Below, piece by piece: positions 15,761-23,501 of a stretch of DNA of 64,000 nt (position 1 is its first letter; every line of letters starts with the position of its first letter). The translations under genes were made by a program, and so were the position numbers. The notes beneath the pieces were generated by a model. The model was not told the DNA's origin. It did not search any database and saw only the letters and a list, made by a program, of their open reading frames with translations. The DNA comes from a bacterium (GTDB lineage: Bacteria > Oederibacteriota > CAKKQC01): NCBI GenBank assembly GCA_919901855.1, contig CAKKQC010000006.1:306874-370873 (forward strand), written 5' to 3'.

Positions 15761-18043
15761 TCAAGCTCCTGGTGCGTTGACCCTCAGCGCCCGTGCCGGC
15801 TTCAGCGTCGCGGGCTTTCCGAAGAGTATGGCCTCCGTGGCCGCTTTCCCCTCATTGCGGACGGTGACGGAGCCGGGGCGGGCGGTGACGCGCAAGAGGG
15901 CGCCGTGCCAGCGGAGGGAGTAGCGGAGCGACTTCCAGGCGCGGGGCACCCGGGGGCTGATCGAGAGCTGTCCGTCCCGGATCGCGACGCCGCCGAAGCC
16001 GCGAATCAGGCACTGCCAGTTCCCGCCACAAGAGGCCGTGTGGATGCCCTTGTCGGTCGTGCCCTGGACATCGTTCAGGTCGGTGAAGAGCGAGGGCGTG
16101 AAGTAGCGGAGGGCGTACTCCTTGATCCCGAACTCGAGGCCCGCGAGCGCGGTCATGCAGGCTGAGAGCGTGGAGACATGCAGGGTGCGGCGGTCGTAGT
16201 ACTCGAAGTTCTTCCGCTTCTGCTCGGCCGTGAACCGGTCGGGAAACATGAGCATCGTGAGGACGACGTCCGCCTGCTTGTTGAGCTGGGTCTTGAACGC
16301 ATCGTCCTCCTTGACGCCCTTCGGCCACGCGGGCATCCCGTGCTCGTTGCGCTTCGTGATTGGGACGTCCCTGCGTTTGAAGTAGCCGTCGAACTGCTCG
16401 ATGATACCGGCCCTTCCGGGATTGGTCTTCTCGATCCGGGACGCGACGTACCGCCACTCGGCCAGCTCGGCGCCCGTCAGCCTCAGTCGGGCGAAGAGGA
16501 GCTCGCCCTTGACCGCATCGCGGGTGGAGAAATCCGAGAGCATCCGTGCCGCATACTCGAGGTTCCACCGGGCCAGGAAGTTCGTGTAGACGCTGTTGTC
16601 CACGTCCGGGTGGTACTCGTCCGGCCCCATCGCGCCCTTGATCTCGTACCGGCCGGAGCGCTTGCTGAATACGACCCGGCTGGCCCAGAACCGGGCGGTC
16701 TCGGCGAGGAGTTCGAGCCCGCCCGTCCGCATGACCGAATCATCGCCCGTGACCGTTAGGTAGGTCATGAGCCCGTATGCGACGTCGGCCGTGATGTGGT
16801 GCTGGTACTTGCCGGTGTCGAAGACGTACAGGGAGCGGTCGGCGAGCGGGAAGTACGGGGTGACGTCGACGCCCGTGCGGCCGGACTCCCAGGGGAAGAG
16901 GGCGCCGCGGAACCCGCGATTGGCCGCGCTCCGCTTGGCGGTCTCGAGCCGGTCGAGCCGATACCGGACGAGCTGGCGGGCCATCGCGGGCTGGCTGAAG
17001 GAGTAGAAGGGAAGCGTGTAGATCTCGGTATCCCAGAACGAGTGGCCGCGGTAGCCCTCGCCCGAGAGCGACTTGGCCGCGATGCCCGCGGGGGTTCCCC
17101 ACGCGGTGCCGCAGGCGAGCAGGTGGTAGATGCTGAACCGGGCGGCATGCTCGAGCTTGGGAGCGCCGGGGATGCGGACGTCCGAGACGTCCCAGAGCCG
17201 CTCCCAGGCCCTCTCGTGGCCGGCCAGGAGCCGGGGGACACCGCGGCGAAGGGCCGCGGCCAGCCCGCGCTCGCAGGTGCGGCGGAGGTCGGCGGGCGGC
17301 ACGATGTCCACGGACGACGCCGCGGAGACGATCCGGGTGACGCACACGGTCCGCCCCTTCCGGAGCCGGACCGAAACGGGCTCGGTCACGGGCCGCCCGT
17401 CCAGCGAGGTCGTCCACGCGTACCCGACGCGGATGCCGCTTTCGGGGGTCCGCGCCAGCATCCAGGACCGCGGGCCGGTCGCGACCTCGTCGATGCCGTA
17501 GTGGCGCTTGTGGCCTTCCCAGTCGCCCTCGGTGTTGTAGGCGCCTAGGCCGAAGTCGCCGGTCACGAGCAGGTCGGCATCGCCTTCCAGGGCCGTGAGC
17601 CACGCGCGCAGGACGGCGATGCAAGGCATCGCCCGCGACACGAACCGCTCGGTCCGCAGCTCGTAGCGTCCTTGGAGCCCGCCGAGGAAGACGGTCCGGC
17701 GCGAGAGGACACCGCGGCGCATGTCGAGGATGCGCTCATGGGCGGCGACGCGGAGTCCGTCGGGGGAGAGCCGCTGGCTGTCCACGAAGAGCCGGAGCTC
17801 GAAGAAGTTGGGCAGGTTGACGATGTCGTCCACGATCGACCCCGCGGCGTCGTAGACCCCGGCGAGAAAGGTGCCGGGGGTCGCTGCCTGCGGCGCCTCC
17901 TCGAGGATCGATCTGGCGCCGATCGTGCCGTTGCCGAGGGCCAGGATTGTGGCGAAGTGGTTCTGGCGGCCGTGTTGCCACCCGGTCTCCCGGACCAGCC
18001 ACGGCTCGGGAGAGAGCCGGCTACCGGAAGAGAGCTTCGACAT
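15761..18043 (-). CDS. GH65 disaccharide phosphorylase-type enzyme
   Basis: The 760-residue product is a full-length GH65 member: an N-terminal super-beta-sandwich domain, then an (alpha/alpha)6 barrel. GYRGHSFWDTEIY (about 330-342), KGAMGPDEYH with the catalytic acid E476, DNSVYTN, and the later LNKQADV and KGIHTASCGGNWQ motifs are all intact. GH65 enzymes phosphorolyse alpha-glucobioses (maltose, trehalose, kojibiose, nigerose) to beta-glucose 1-phosphate and glucose. Its start overlaps the end of the beta-phosphoglucomutase-like gene by 23 bases, the classic partner for a beta-G1P-forming phosphorylase. Disaccharide specificity is not readable. No signal peptide, so it is cytoplasmic. Confidence 0.88.
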   Translation of the reverse strand: MSKLSSGSRLSPEPWLVRETGWQHGRQNHFATILALGNGTIGARSILEEAPQAATPGTFLAGVYDAAGSIVDDIVNLPNFFELRLFVDSQRLSPDGLRVAAHERILDMRRGVLSRRTVFLGGLQGRYELRTERFVSRAMPCIAVLRAWLTALEGDADLLVTGDFGLGAYNTEGDWEGHKRHYGIDEVATGPRSWMLARTPESGIRVGYAWTTSLDGRPVTEPVSVRLRKGRTVCVTRIVSAASSVDIVPPADLRRTCERGLAAALRRGVPRLLAGHERAWERLWDVSDVRIPGAPKLEHAARFSIYHLLACGTAWGTPAGIAAKSLSGEGYRGHSFWDTEIYTLPFYSFSQPAMARQLVRYRLDRLETAKRSAANRGFRGALFPWESGRTGVDVTPYFPLADRSLYVFDTGKYQHHITADVAYGLMTYLTVTGDDSVMRTGGLELLAETARFWASRVVFSKRSGRYEIKGAMGPDEYHPDVDNSVYTNFLARWNLEYAARMLSDFSTRDAVKGELLFARLRLTGAELAEWRYVASRIEKTNPGRAGIIEQFDGYFKRRDVPITKRNEHGMPAWPKGVKEDDAFKTQLNKQADVVLTMLMFPDRFTAEQKRKNFEYYDRRTLHVSTLSACMTALAGLEFGIKEYALRYFTPSLFTDLNDVQGTTDKGIHTASCGGNWQCLIRGFGGVAIRDGQLSISPRVPRAWKSLRYSLRWHGALLRVTARPGSVTVRNEGKAATEAILFGKPATLKPARALRVNAPGA

Positions 18044-18677
18044 TGGACAGGCCGATCTCGCCGAGGTCCTGGACCACGAGATCCGCCTTCGCGAGCCTGG
18101 CGGGGTCGCCGTGCCGGTCGATGCCGATGCACTTCATCCCGCCGCGCTTCGCGGCCTCGACGCCCTGGGTCGCGTCTTCAATCACCACGCACCGGGCCGG
18201 GGTCATCTTCACCCGCTCGGCGGCCATGAGGAAGACCTGGGGGTCGGGCTTGCCCTTGGTGACCTCGGTGCCGGTCACGATCGCGTCCCAGATGTCCTCG
18301 ACGCCCGCGGACTTGATGATGCGGGGAAGGTTCCTGCTCGAGGAGATGAGGGCGGCTTTCCGCCCCGAGCCGCGGATGGACTTGATCAGGTTCACGGTGC
18401 CCGGGTAGGCCGGGATCTTCTCCCGGTCCAGCATCTCGAGGAAGTACCCCTGCTTGATGTCGCAGGCGCGCTCGATCCCGGCGTCGTCGAGCCCGGTCAG
18501 GATTGCGCGGGCGCCGTCGCGCCGCGGGATGCCGTCGACCTTCGCCTTGTAGTCGTCGAACGTGAACGGCACCCCATGCTCCTCGAACACGCGCTTCCAG
18601 GCCTTGAAATGGAGCCCGACGGTGTCGACGACGACCCCGTCCATGTCGAAGATGGCGGCCCAGTCGCTGAGCGGCAT
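18021..18677 (-). CDS. pgmB: Beta-phosphoglucomutase-like HAD phosphatase
   Basis: The 218-residue HAD enzyme carries FDMDGVVVDT (nucleophile D11, acid/base D13), the cap motif KVDGIPRRDGARAIL characteristic of beta-phosphoglucomutases, SSSRN (motif II), GKPDPQVFLMAAE (motif III Lys) and CVVIEDATQGVEAA (motif IV). It would convert beta-glucose 1-phosphate to glucose 6-phosphate. It is first in the leftward pair with GH65 and has its own promoter that looks leaderless. Assignment rests on the RRDG cap motif and operon context. Confidence 0.87.
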   Translation of the reverse strand: MPLSDWAAIFDMDGVVVDTVGLHFKAWKRVFEEHGVPFTFDDYKAKVDGIPRRDGARAILTGLDDAGIERACDIKQGYFLEMLDREKIPAYPGTVNLIKSIRGSGRKAALISSSRNLPRIIKSAGVEDIWDAIVTGTEVTKGKPDPQVFLMAAERVKMTPARCVVIEDATQGVEAAKRGGMKCIGIDRHGDPARLAKADLVVQDLGEIGLSNVEALFR

Positions 18678-18683
18678 GGCGAC

Positions 18684-18713
18684 ATTGTGCGGTCAGGGGG
18701 CGTGCCCAGTCAA
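18684..18713 (-). promoter_or_regulatory. Leaderless promoter of pgmB-GH65
   Basis: On the minus strand TTGACT (18708-18713), 18 bases, CACAAT (18684-18689), 6 bases, ATG at 18677. There is no room for a Shine-Dalgarno. Confidence 0.7.
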
Positions 18714-18715
18714 TG

Positions 18716-18757
18716 ATCGGCCGAAGACGGCCGATTTCGCCCAGCCTTCGGCTGGGC
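18716..18757. repeat. Two tandem perfect stem-loops between divergent promoters
   Basis: ATCGGCCG-AAGA-CGGCCGAT (18716-18735) and GCCCAGCC-TTC-GGCTGGGC (18739-18757) each form an 8-bp stem. They separate the leftward pgmB promoter from the rightward oxidoreductase promoter. They could insulate the two or bind regulators; neither is followed by a long U-run. Confidence 0.55.
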
Positions 18758-18768
18758 GGGGCGCGTGT

Positions 18769-18783
18769 TGGTAGCATGGACGA
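18769..18783 (+). promoter_or_regulatory. Extended -10 for a leaderless mRNA
   Basis: TG-G-TAGCAT (18769-18777) then 6 bases to ATG 18784. This is the start of the long rightward glycan locus. Confidence 0.65.
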
Positions 18784-21700
18784 ATGAAGGTCGCGATCCG
18801 CCGGCTGCCGCCCGTCGACGTCCTCGTGGTCGAGGGGACTCTCCATGCCTGCTGGCTCGCCCTCAGGATGCGGCAAGCGGGGCTCGACGTCGCGCTCGTC
18901 ATGAGCGGCACCTCGCCCTGCCACGAGGCGGTCGGGTGCCTGCGGCCCTGGGTCCAGACGCGGCGGCTGGACGCCGTCCCCGAGCAGTTCCGGGCCGTGT
19001 TCGCGAAGGCCGCGCGGGACGAGGGGGCCGGACCCGGCGAGACCCACCTCCATTCGTCCGACCTCGTGATCGGGATCGAGGACCTCCTGCTCGACGCCGG
19101 GGTCCGGCTCAGCTACACGGCGCGGCCGGCCGCGGCGCTCATGGCCGGCGGGCGGCTGGCGGGCGTCGTGTTCGGCGGCAAGTTCGGACTCGTTGCCATC
19201 GAGGCGGGGTTCGTCGTGGACGCGTCCCCGGCGGCCTCCGTGGCCCGGGTCGCGGGCGCGGCCTTCGCCCCGCGGGAGGGCGAGCCCCACGTCTCCGAGG
19301 TGAGCTGGACGGCGCAGGTGCGGCAGGCGCCACCGCTCCGGGTCGCACTCGAGGGCTTCAAGGAGTTCTCGGGGACGCTCAACCCCCGGGGCCGGTACGC
19401 GGAGTTCGTGCTCAAGATCCGGTCCGACGTCTCAGGGGCACTCGGGGTGGCGCGGACGCTCTCCGCGGTGCAGTCCGCGGTGGCGGAGTCGGCCGAGCGG
19501 CTCAAGGAGATGACTCCGCCCGCCACCCTCAACATCTTCCGCGGGGCCGACGCGATGCAGTGGACCCCGAAGGACGCGATAGTCTGCGAGTCCGGCAAGG
19601 CGGCGGTGGAAGCCTGCCGGCCGAAGGGGTTCCCGGCCCTGGCGGTCACGGGGCCGTGCGCGGCGCTGCCCGGGTGCCACGCGCTCGCGTTCCAGGGGGA
19701 CATGACCCGGCTTTTCGACGGCGCGCCGGGGCTCGACGAGGCCCTGGTCGCGCTGGCGAAGTCCTCGCCCCGGACGCCCGCGGAGGGGTTCGTCATGCAG
19801 GCCGCCTCGGGGGGCGGGATCGTCGAGGGGCTCGAGTACTCGTTCACGGACCCCGGGTACCGGGAGCCGGACGCGACGCCGCTCGAGGTCGAGCTCGACG
19901 CGGACACCCTCCTCCTCGCGAAGGAGGTCATCGTCGCGGGCGGCGGCACGAGCGGGGCGCCCGCCGCGATCGCGGCGGCGGAGGCGGGGCTCGACACGAT
20001 CCTGCTCGAGGCGCACGGCGGACTCGGCGGCACGAACACGCTCGGCGGCGTCTCCCGCCCGTGGTTCGGCCGGTGGACGCCCGGGGTCTCGGACCTCTGG
20101 GCGCGCGTCTACCGCATGGTCCGGGACCGTGGCGTCTGCGCCTCGCTCGGACTGCACGCCGTCGCCCGCGAGCGCGGCGCCGAGGTGCTCTATGGCACGC
20201 CTGTCTGCGGCGTCGCCCGGCGGGGGTCGATCATTCGCCGGGTCTTCGTCGTGACCGCGCACGGGCTGGCCTCGGTGGAGGGGACCCACGTCGTCGACGC
20301 GACGGGGGACGGCGACCTCGCCGCCTGGGGGCACGCGCCGTATGTATGGGGATCCGAGCGGGACGACATCACGCTCTGGTACTCGTTCGGCCGGTTCCAC
20401 CACGGCCAGGACGAGGGCAGCCGCCACTTCCTCTCGGTAGCGGATCTGCGCAGCCTGGCCGACGCCTCCCGCGCCGTGATCGTCGGACGCCGGCAGGCGG
20501 GCGTCTTCGGCGCCGCGGAATATCCGCAATACCTGGTCACGCCCCGCGAGTCGCGGCACATCGTGGGCGGACGGACCGTGACCTACCTCGACATGCTCAT
20601 GAACCGGCGCTGGGACGACACCGTTACGGTCGCGCGATCGAACATCGACATCAAGGGAATGGCGTCCAGCGATGCCGCCATGTCGGGGTTCGCGGAAGGC
20701 GAGTTCCTCGAGAATTACTGGTGCGGGATCCCGTACGCGGCGCTGTTGCCGCAGGGGCTCGACAACATCCTGGTCGTGGGGAAGGCATGGTCGGCGACGC
20801 ACGACGCCGAGGGGATGGCCCGGATGCAGGCGGACCTGGCGGGGCTCGGGATGGTCGCGGGGCTGGCGGCCCGGGTCGCCCGGGACTTCGGGACCACGCT
20901 CCGGGCCGCGGACGTGCCCGTCCTCCAGGAGCGCGCGATCGCGGCCGGCCTGCTGTTCCGATCCGACCTGGAGGCCAGCGACCACGTGCGCGACGTGCCG
21001 GACCGGGAGGAGATGTACATGCTGGGGCGGCGGATCGCGGAGGGGCCCATGCTGCTGCCCGAGGTGGCCTCAATGCTGTCCAACCCGCAAGCCGCCCGGC
21101 CCGTGCTCGAGGCCGAGTTCTTCGACGGGATGTTCTACAGCGCGAAGCCCATGGCGCGAATGCTCTGCCTCCTCGGGAGCACGCGCGGGGCGGACTACCT
21201 CCTGGCCGGGCTCGAGGGGAGCATAGGGGGCGCCGCGCTCTCGCCGCCGCCCCCGAAGTGGCTCTTCGACCTGCCCGACCACGGGTGGGCTCCGGACCCG
21301 GTCTTCTCGATCAACGCGCTCGCCCAGATCCGCGAGCCGCGGCTCGTGCCCCTGCTGGGAAAGCTGGCGGCCAAGCTCGCCCTGGACCCCGCGAAGTCCG
21401 ACTGGCGGTTCGCGTACGTGCACGCGGTCAGCTACGCGTGCGAGCGGATCGCGAGCCGCGACGCGGTCCCCGTCCTCCGCCGGGTGATGGCCGACCCTCC
21501 GCTCCAGGGCCGGGACCTGCCGCGCGGGAGCGATTCCCGGAAGGGCACGGATGTCGCGGGCGAGCGGTTCGCCTACCTCGAGCTCTGCCTCGGCCGGGCG
21601 CTGGCCCGGTGCGGCGAGGCCGACGGGTACCGGGTGCTGGCGCGGTACACGGGCGACCTGCGCATGTTCCTCGCCCGGAGCGCGCTCCGCGAACTGGCCG

Positions 21701-21807
21701 ACCTCACGGGCGAGGACCGGGGGTTCGACCGCGGCTCGTGGGAGGGGTGGATCGCCGCCAACCCCAGGCGGATCGGACCCCGCCCCTTCGACCGCAGACT
21801 CGCCTGA
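18784..21807 (+). CDS. Large FAD-dependent oxidoreductase with a degenerate N-terminal FAD fold
   Basis: The 1007-residue product has three parts. Residues about 1-375 look like a worn FAD/NAD fold: VDVLVVEGTLHACWLALRMRQ keeps the beta-alpha-beta spacing but lost the GxGxxG glycines. A standard FAD domain starts at about 381 with VIVAGGGTSGAPAAIAAAE and LLEAHGGLGGTNTLGG, the FAD_oxidored (PF12831) pattern; THVVDATGDGDLAA is its second FAD motif. The C-terminal 250 residues contain HEAT-like helical repeats (PRLVPLLGKLAAKL). Members of this group sit in glycan loci of uncultured bacteria and have no settled function. No signal peptide is visible. It opens the 18.8-32.3 kb locus. Confidence 0.75.
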   Translation: MKVAIRRLPPVDVLVVEGTLHACWLALRMRQAGLDVALVMSGTSPCHEAVGCLRPWVQTRRLDAVPEQFRAVFAKAARDEGAGPGETHLHSSDLVIGIEDLLLDAGVRLSYTARPAAALMAGGRLAGVVFGGKFGLVAIEAGFVVDASPAASVARVAGAAFAPREGEPHVSEVSWTAQVRQAPPLRVALEGFKEFSGTLNPRGRYAEFVLKIRSDVSGALGVARTLSAVQSAVAESAERLKEMTPPATLNIFRGADAMQWTPKDAIVCESGKAAVEACRPKGFPALAVTGPCAALPGCHALAFQGDMTRLFDGAPGLDEALVALAKSSPRTPAEGFVMQAASGGGIVEGLEYSFTDPGYREPDATPLEVELDADTLLLAKEVIVAGGGTSGAPAAIAAAEAGLDTILLEAHGGLGGTNTLGGVSRPWFGRWTPGVSDLWARVYRMVRDRGVCASLGLHAVARERGAEVLYGTPVCGVARRGSIIRRVFVVTAHGLASVEGTHVVDATGDGDLAAWGHAPYVWGSERDDITLWYSFGRFHHGQDEGSRHFLSVADLRSLADASRAVIVGRRQAGVFGAAEYPQYLVTPRESRHIVGGRTVTYLDMLMNRRWDDTVTVARSNIDIKGMASSDAAMSGFAEGEFLENYWCGIPYAALLPQGLDNILVVGKAWSATHDAEGMARMQADLAGLGMVAGLAARVARDFGTTLRAADVPVLQERAIAAGLLFRSDLEASDHVRDVPDREEMYMLGRRIAEGPMLLPEVASMLSNPQAARPVLEAEFFDGMFYSAKPMARMLCLLGSTRGADYLLAGLEGSIGGAALSPPPPKWLFDLPDHGWAPDPVFSINALAQIREPRLVPLLGKLAAKLALDPAKSDWRFAYVHAVSYACERIASRDAVPVLRRVMADPPLQGRDLPRGSDSRKGTDVAGERFAYLELCLGRALARCGEADGYRVLARYTGDLRMFLARSALRELADLTGEDRGFDRGSWEGWIAANPRRIGPRPFDRRLA

Positions 21808-21820
21808 TCCCGGACGGTGG

Positions 21821-21835
21821 GATAATGGTGGCCAG
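21821..21835 (+). promoter_or_regulatory. -10-like GATAAT before the GH30-like gene
   Basis: GATAAT (21821-21826) lies 9 bases before GTG 21836 and forms the right arm of a small inverted repeat ATCCC-N7-GGGAT (21807-21823). No Shine-Dalgarno is present. Confidence 0.45.
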
Positions 21836-23443
21836 GTGGTGAAACACCCGATCCAGGCGTTCACGGCCCTCCTCGTGCTGGGGCTTGTCGTTCCGGCTTG
21901 CGCGGGCGAGCCCGTCCACGGCGACACCGGGCTCTTGGTTGGCCCGCCTCCCGGGGCCACCCTCGTCGGCACGGAGGCGGAAGTGGAGGCGGAGGGCGCG
22001 ACCCCGGTGGCGCCGGGCGCGACGGTCGGGATGCTCGCGGCCGGCCAGGGCGGACCGGAGGCCGGGGCGGGCGGGGCACCGGACCTGCCGAAGGGCGTCG
22101 TGAGCGTCGACCCGGCGGTCCAGTTCCAGACCGTCCGGGGATTCGGCGGGCAGGCCGACTACCAGCTCCTGGGGCCCCCGGGCCGCGCCGACGGGGTGAC
22201 CAGGGCCGACTACGATCACGTGCTCCGCGAGTGCGTCGTCAACGGGGTCACGTGGGCCCGCGTGGGCCTGCCGTCGTGGGAGGATCGCAACGACGACGGC
22301 GCGTCCGGCACCGCCGACCATGCCTACTTCGAGGAGCAGTTCGCCTACCATTACCCCGGGCTGGTCGAGCACCTGACCGGACTGCGGAACGCCGGGATCG
22401 AGCCGCTCGTCGTCTTCTGGGGATTCCCGGACTGGATGTTCGGGCCCGACGGGAAGCTCAAGCCCGGCATCCTGCCCGAGCTGGTCGAGAACTGCGCCGT
22501 CCTGCTCGCGATGCTCCAGGTCAGGGGCGTGCCCGTCCGGTATTTCAGCCTCGTCAACGAGCCGCCGTGGGGGAAGACCATCGGCGACCCGGACACGTTC
22601 GCCGAGGCCGTGGCGCTGCTCGGGGCCCGCCTCAAGGAGATGAAACTCGACATGCACATCGTCGCGCCGGACCTTGCGGGTGACATCCGGCGCCTGGCGG
22701 GCGGCTGGGTCGAGCCGTTGCTGACGAAGGCGGCTCCGTACGTCGACGCGCTCGCGTTCCACGGCTACCAGTTCTCCATGGAGGCGAAACCGGAGGACCT
22801 CGTGCCGTTCCACGCGGCCCTGCGCGGCCAGATCGAGAATCGCGGCGCGGGGGGGCGCACCCCCGAGATCTGGTACACGGAGTACAACGGGCACTGGTTC
22901 GGCAACGCGGACGAGGACCGGCGGGCGGAGAACGGGCCGTGCGACAGTTGGGAGCACGGGATCAAGGTCGCGGAGCTCACGCACTACCTGCTGGCGAGCG
23001 GCGTGAGCCTTTCCCTGCTCTGGGAGCTCTACGACGTCCGCCGCGCGGTCGAGGAGCGGGTCCCCAAGCGCTGGGGCACCATGAAGTACAAGACCGAGGA
23101 GTGGGCCAAGCGGCCCGAGTACCAGACGTTCGGCATGTACTCCCGGTTCATCCGGCCGGGCTACCGGATCGTGGGTTGCCGGGCCAGCCGGGCGGGCGCG
23201 CCCCTGGCCGTCGCGGCGCTGGGACCCGGTGAACTCGTCGTGGTGCTGACCAACCCCCGCACCGCCCCGGACACCGCGGACATCGTGGCCGGCGTGGAGC
23301 CCGCGGGCGCCACCGCCGAGGTCTGGCTCACGACGCGCCGGGTGCCCTTCGCCGTGTCGTACCGCCCCATCCGGACGGGCCGCATCTGGGTGGACCTGCC
23401 GCCGTTGAGCATGGCGACCGTGCGCGTGCCCCTCAAGCGATAA
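21836..23443 (+). CDS. Secreted GH30-like glycosidase
   Basis: From GTG 21836 the 535-residue product starts with a short basic n-region and a hydrophobic core ending VVPACAG, either a lipobox or a signal-peptidase site. A low-complexity Gly/Ala/Pro linker (about 25-85) leads to a (beta/alpha)8 barrel. QTVRGFGGQADY is the GH30-type opening; LVNEP gives acid/base E242 and WYTEYNG gives nucleophile E349; a beta-domain ends the protein. GH30 enzymes cut beta-glucosyl, beta-fucosyl or glucuronoxylan bonds; subfamily is not determinable. It starts 28 bases after the oxidoreductase gene. Confidence 0.72.
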   Translation: MVKHPIQAFTALLVLGLVVPACAGEPVHGDTGLLVGPPPGATLVGTEAEVEAEGATPVAPGATVGMLAAGQGGPEAGAGGAPDLPKGVVSVDPAVQFQTVRGFGGQADYQLLGPPGRADGVTRADYDHVLRECVVNGVTWARVGLPSWEDRNDDGASGTADHAYFEEQFAYHYPGLVEHLTGLRNAGIEPLVVFWGFPDWMFGPDGKLKPGILPELVENCAVLLAMLQVRGVPVRYFSLVNEPPWGKTIGDPDTFAEAVALLGARLKEMKLDMHIVAPDLAGDIRRLAGGWVEPLLTKAAPYVDALAFHGYQFSMEAKPEDLVPFHAALRGQIENRGAGGRTPEIWYTEYNGHWFGNADEDRRAENGPCDSWEHGIKVAELTHYLLASGVSLSLLWELYDVRRAVEERVPKRWGTMKYKTEEWAKRPEYQTFGMYSRFIRPGYRIVGCRASRAGAPLAVAALGPGELVVVLTNPRTAPDTADIVAGVEPAGATAEVWLTTRRVPFAVSYRPIRTGRIWVDLPPLSMATVRVPLKR

Positions 23444-23462
23444 CGGAGAGGGGCGGACGCGG

Positions 23463-23474
23463 TAATATGCTTGC
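23463..23474 (+). promoter_or_regulatory. -10 element TAATAT before a mini-ORF and the GH95 gene
   Basis: TAATAT (23463-23468) plus 6 bases places the RNA start on GTG 23475, the first codon of an 8-codon ORF, not on the GH95 frame. Confidence 0.5.
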
Positions 23475-23501
23475 GTGACCGTTCGTTATTCACCCACATG
23501 A
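23475..23501 (+). CDS. Possible 8-codon leader ORF coupled to the GH95 gene
   Basis: GTG 23475 opens a reading frame of 8 codons that encodes MTVRYSPT and stops at TGA 23499-23501. That stop overlaps ATG 23498 of the GH95 gene (ATGA). If the mRNA starts at 23475, ribosomes could load on this mini-ORF as on other leaderless genes here and pass to GH95 by coupling. An alternative is TTG 23471 in the GH95 frame, only 2 bases past the -10 box. Confidence 0.4.
   Translation: MTVRYSPT

Noticed and set aside
15661..15780. Rightward frame ending RTLIRVIGGGLDEQLKLLVR
   Set aside because: The ending looks coding, but the frame has no start codon in the gap and crosses the antitoxin promoter; at most it is gene debris.
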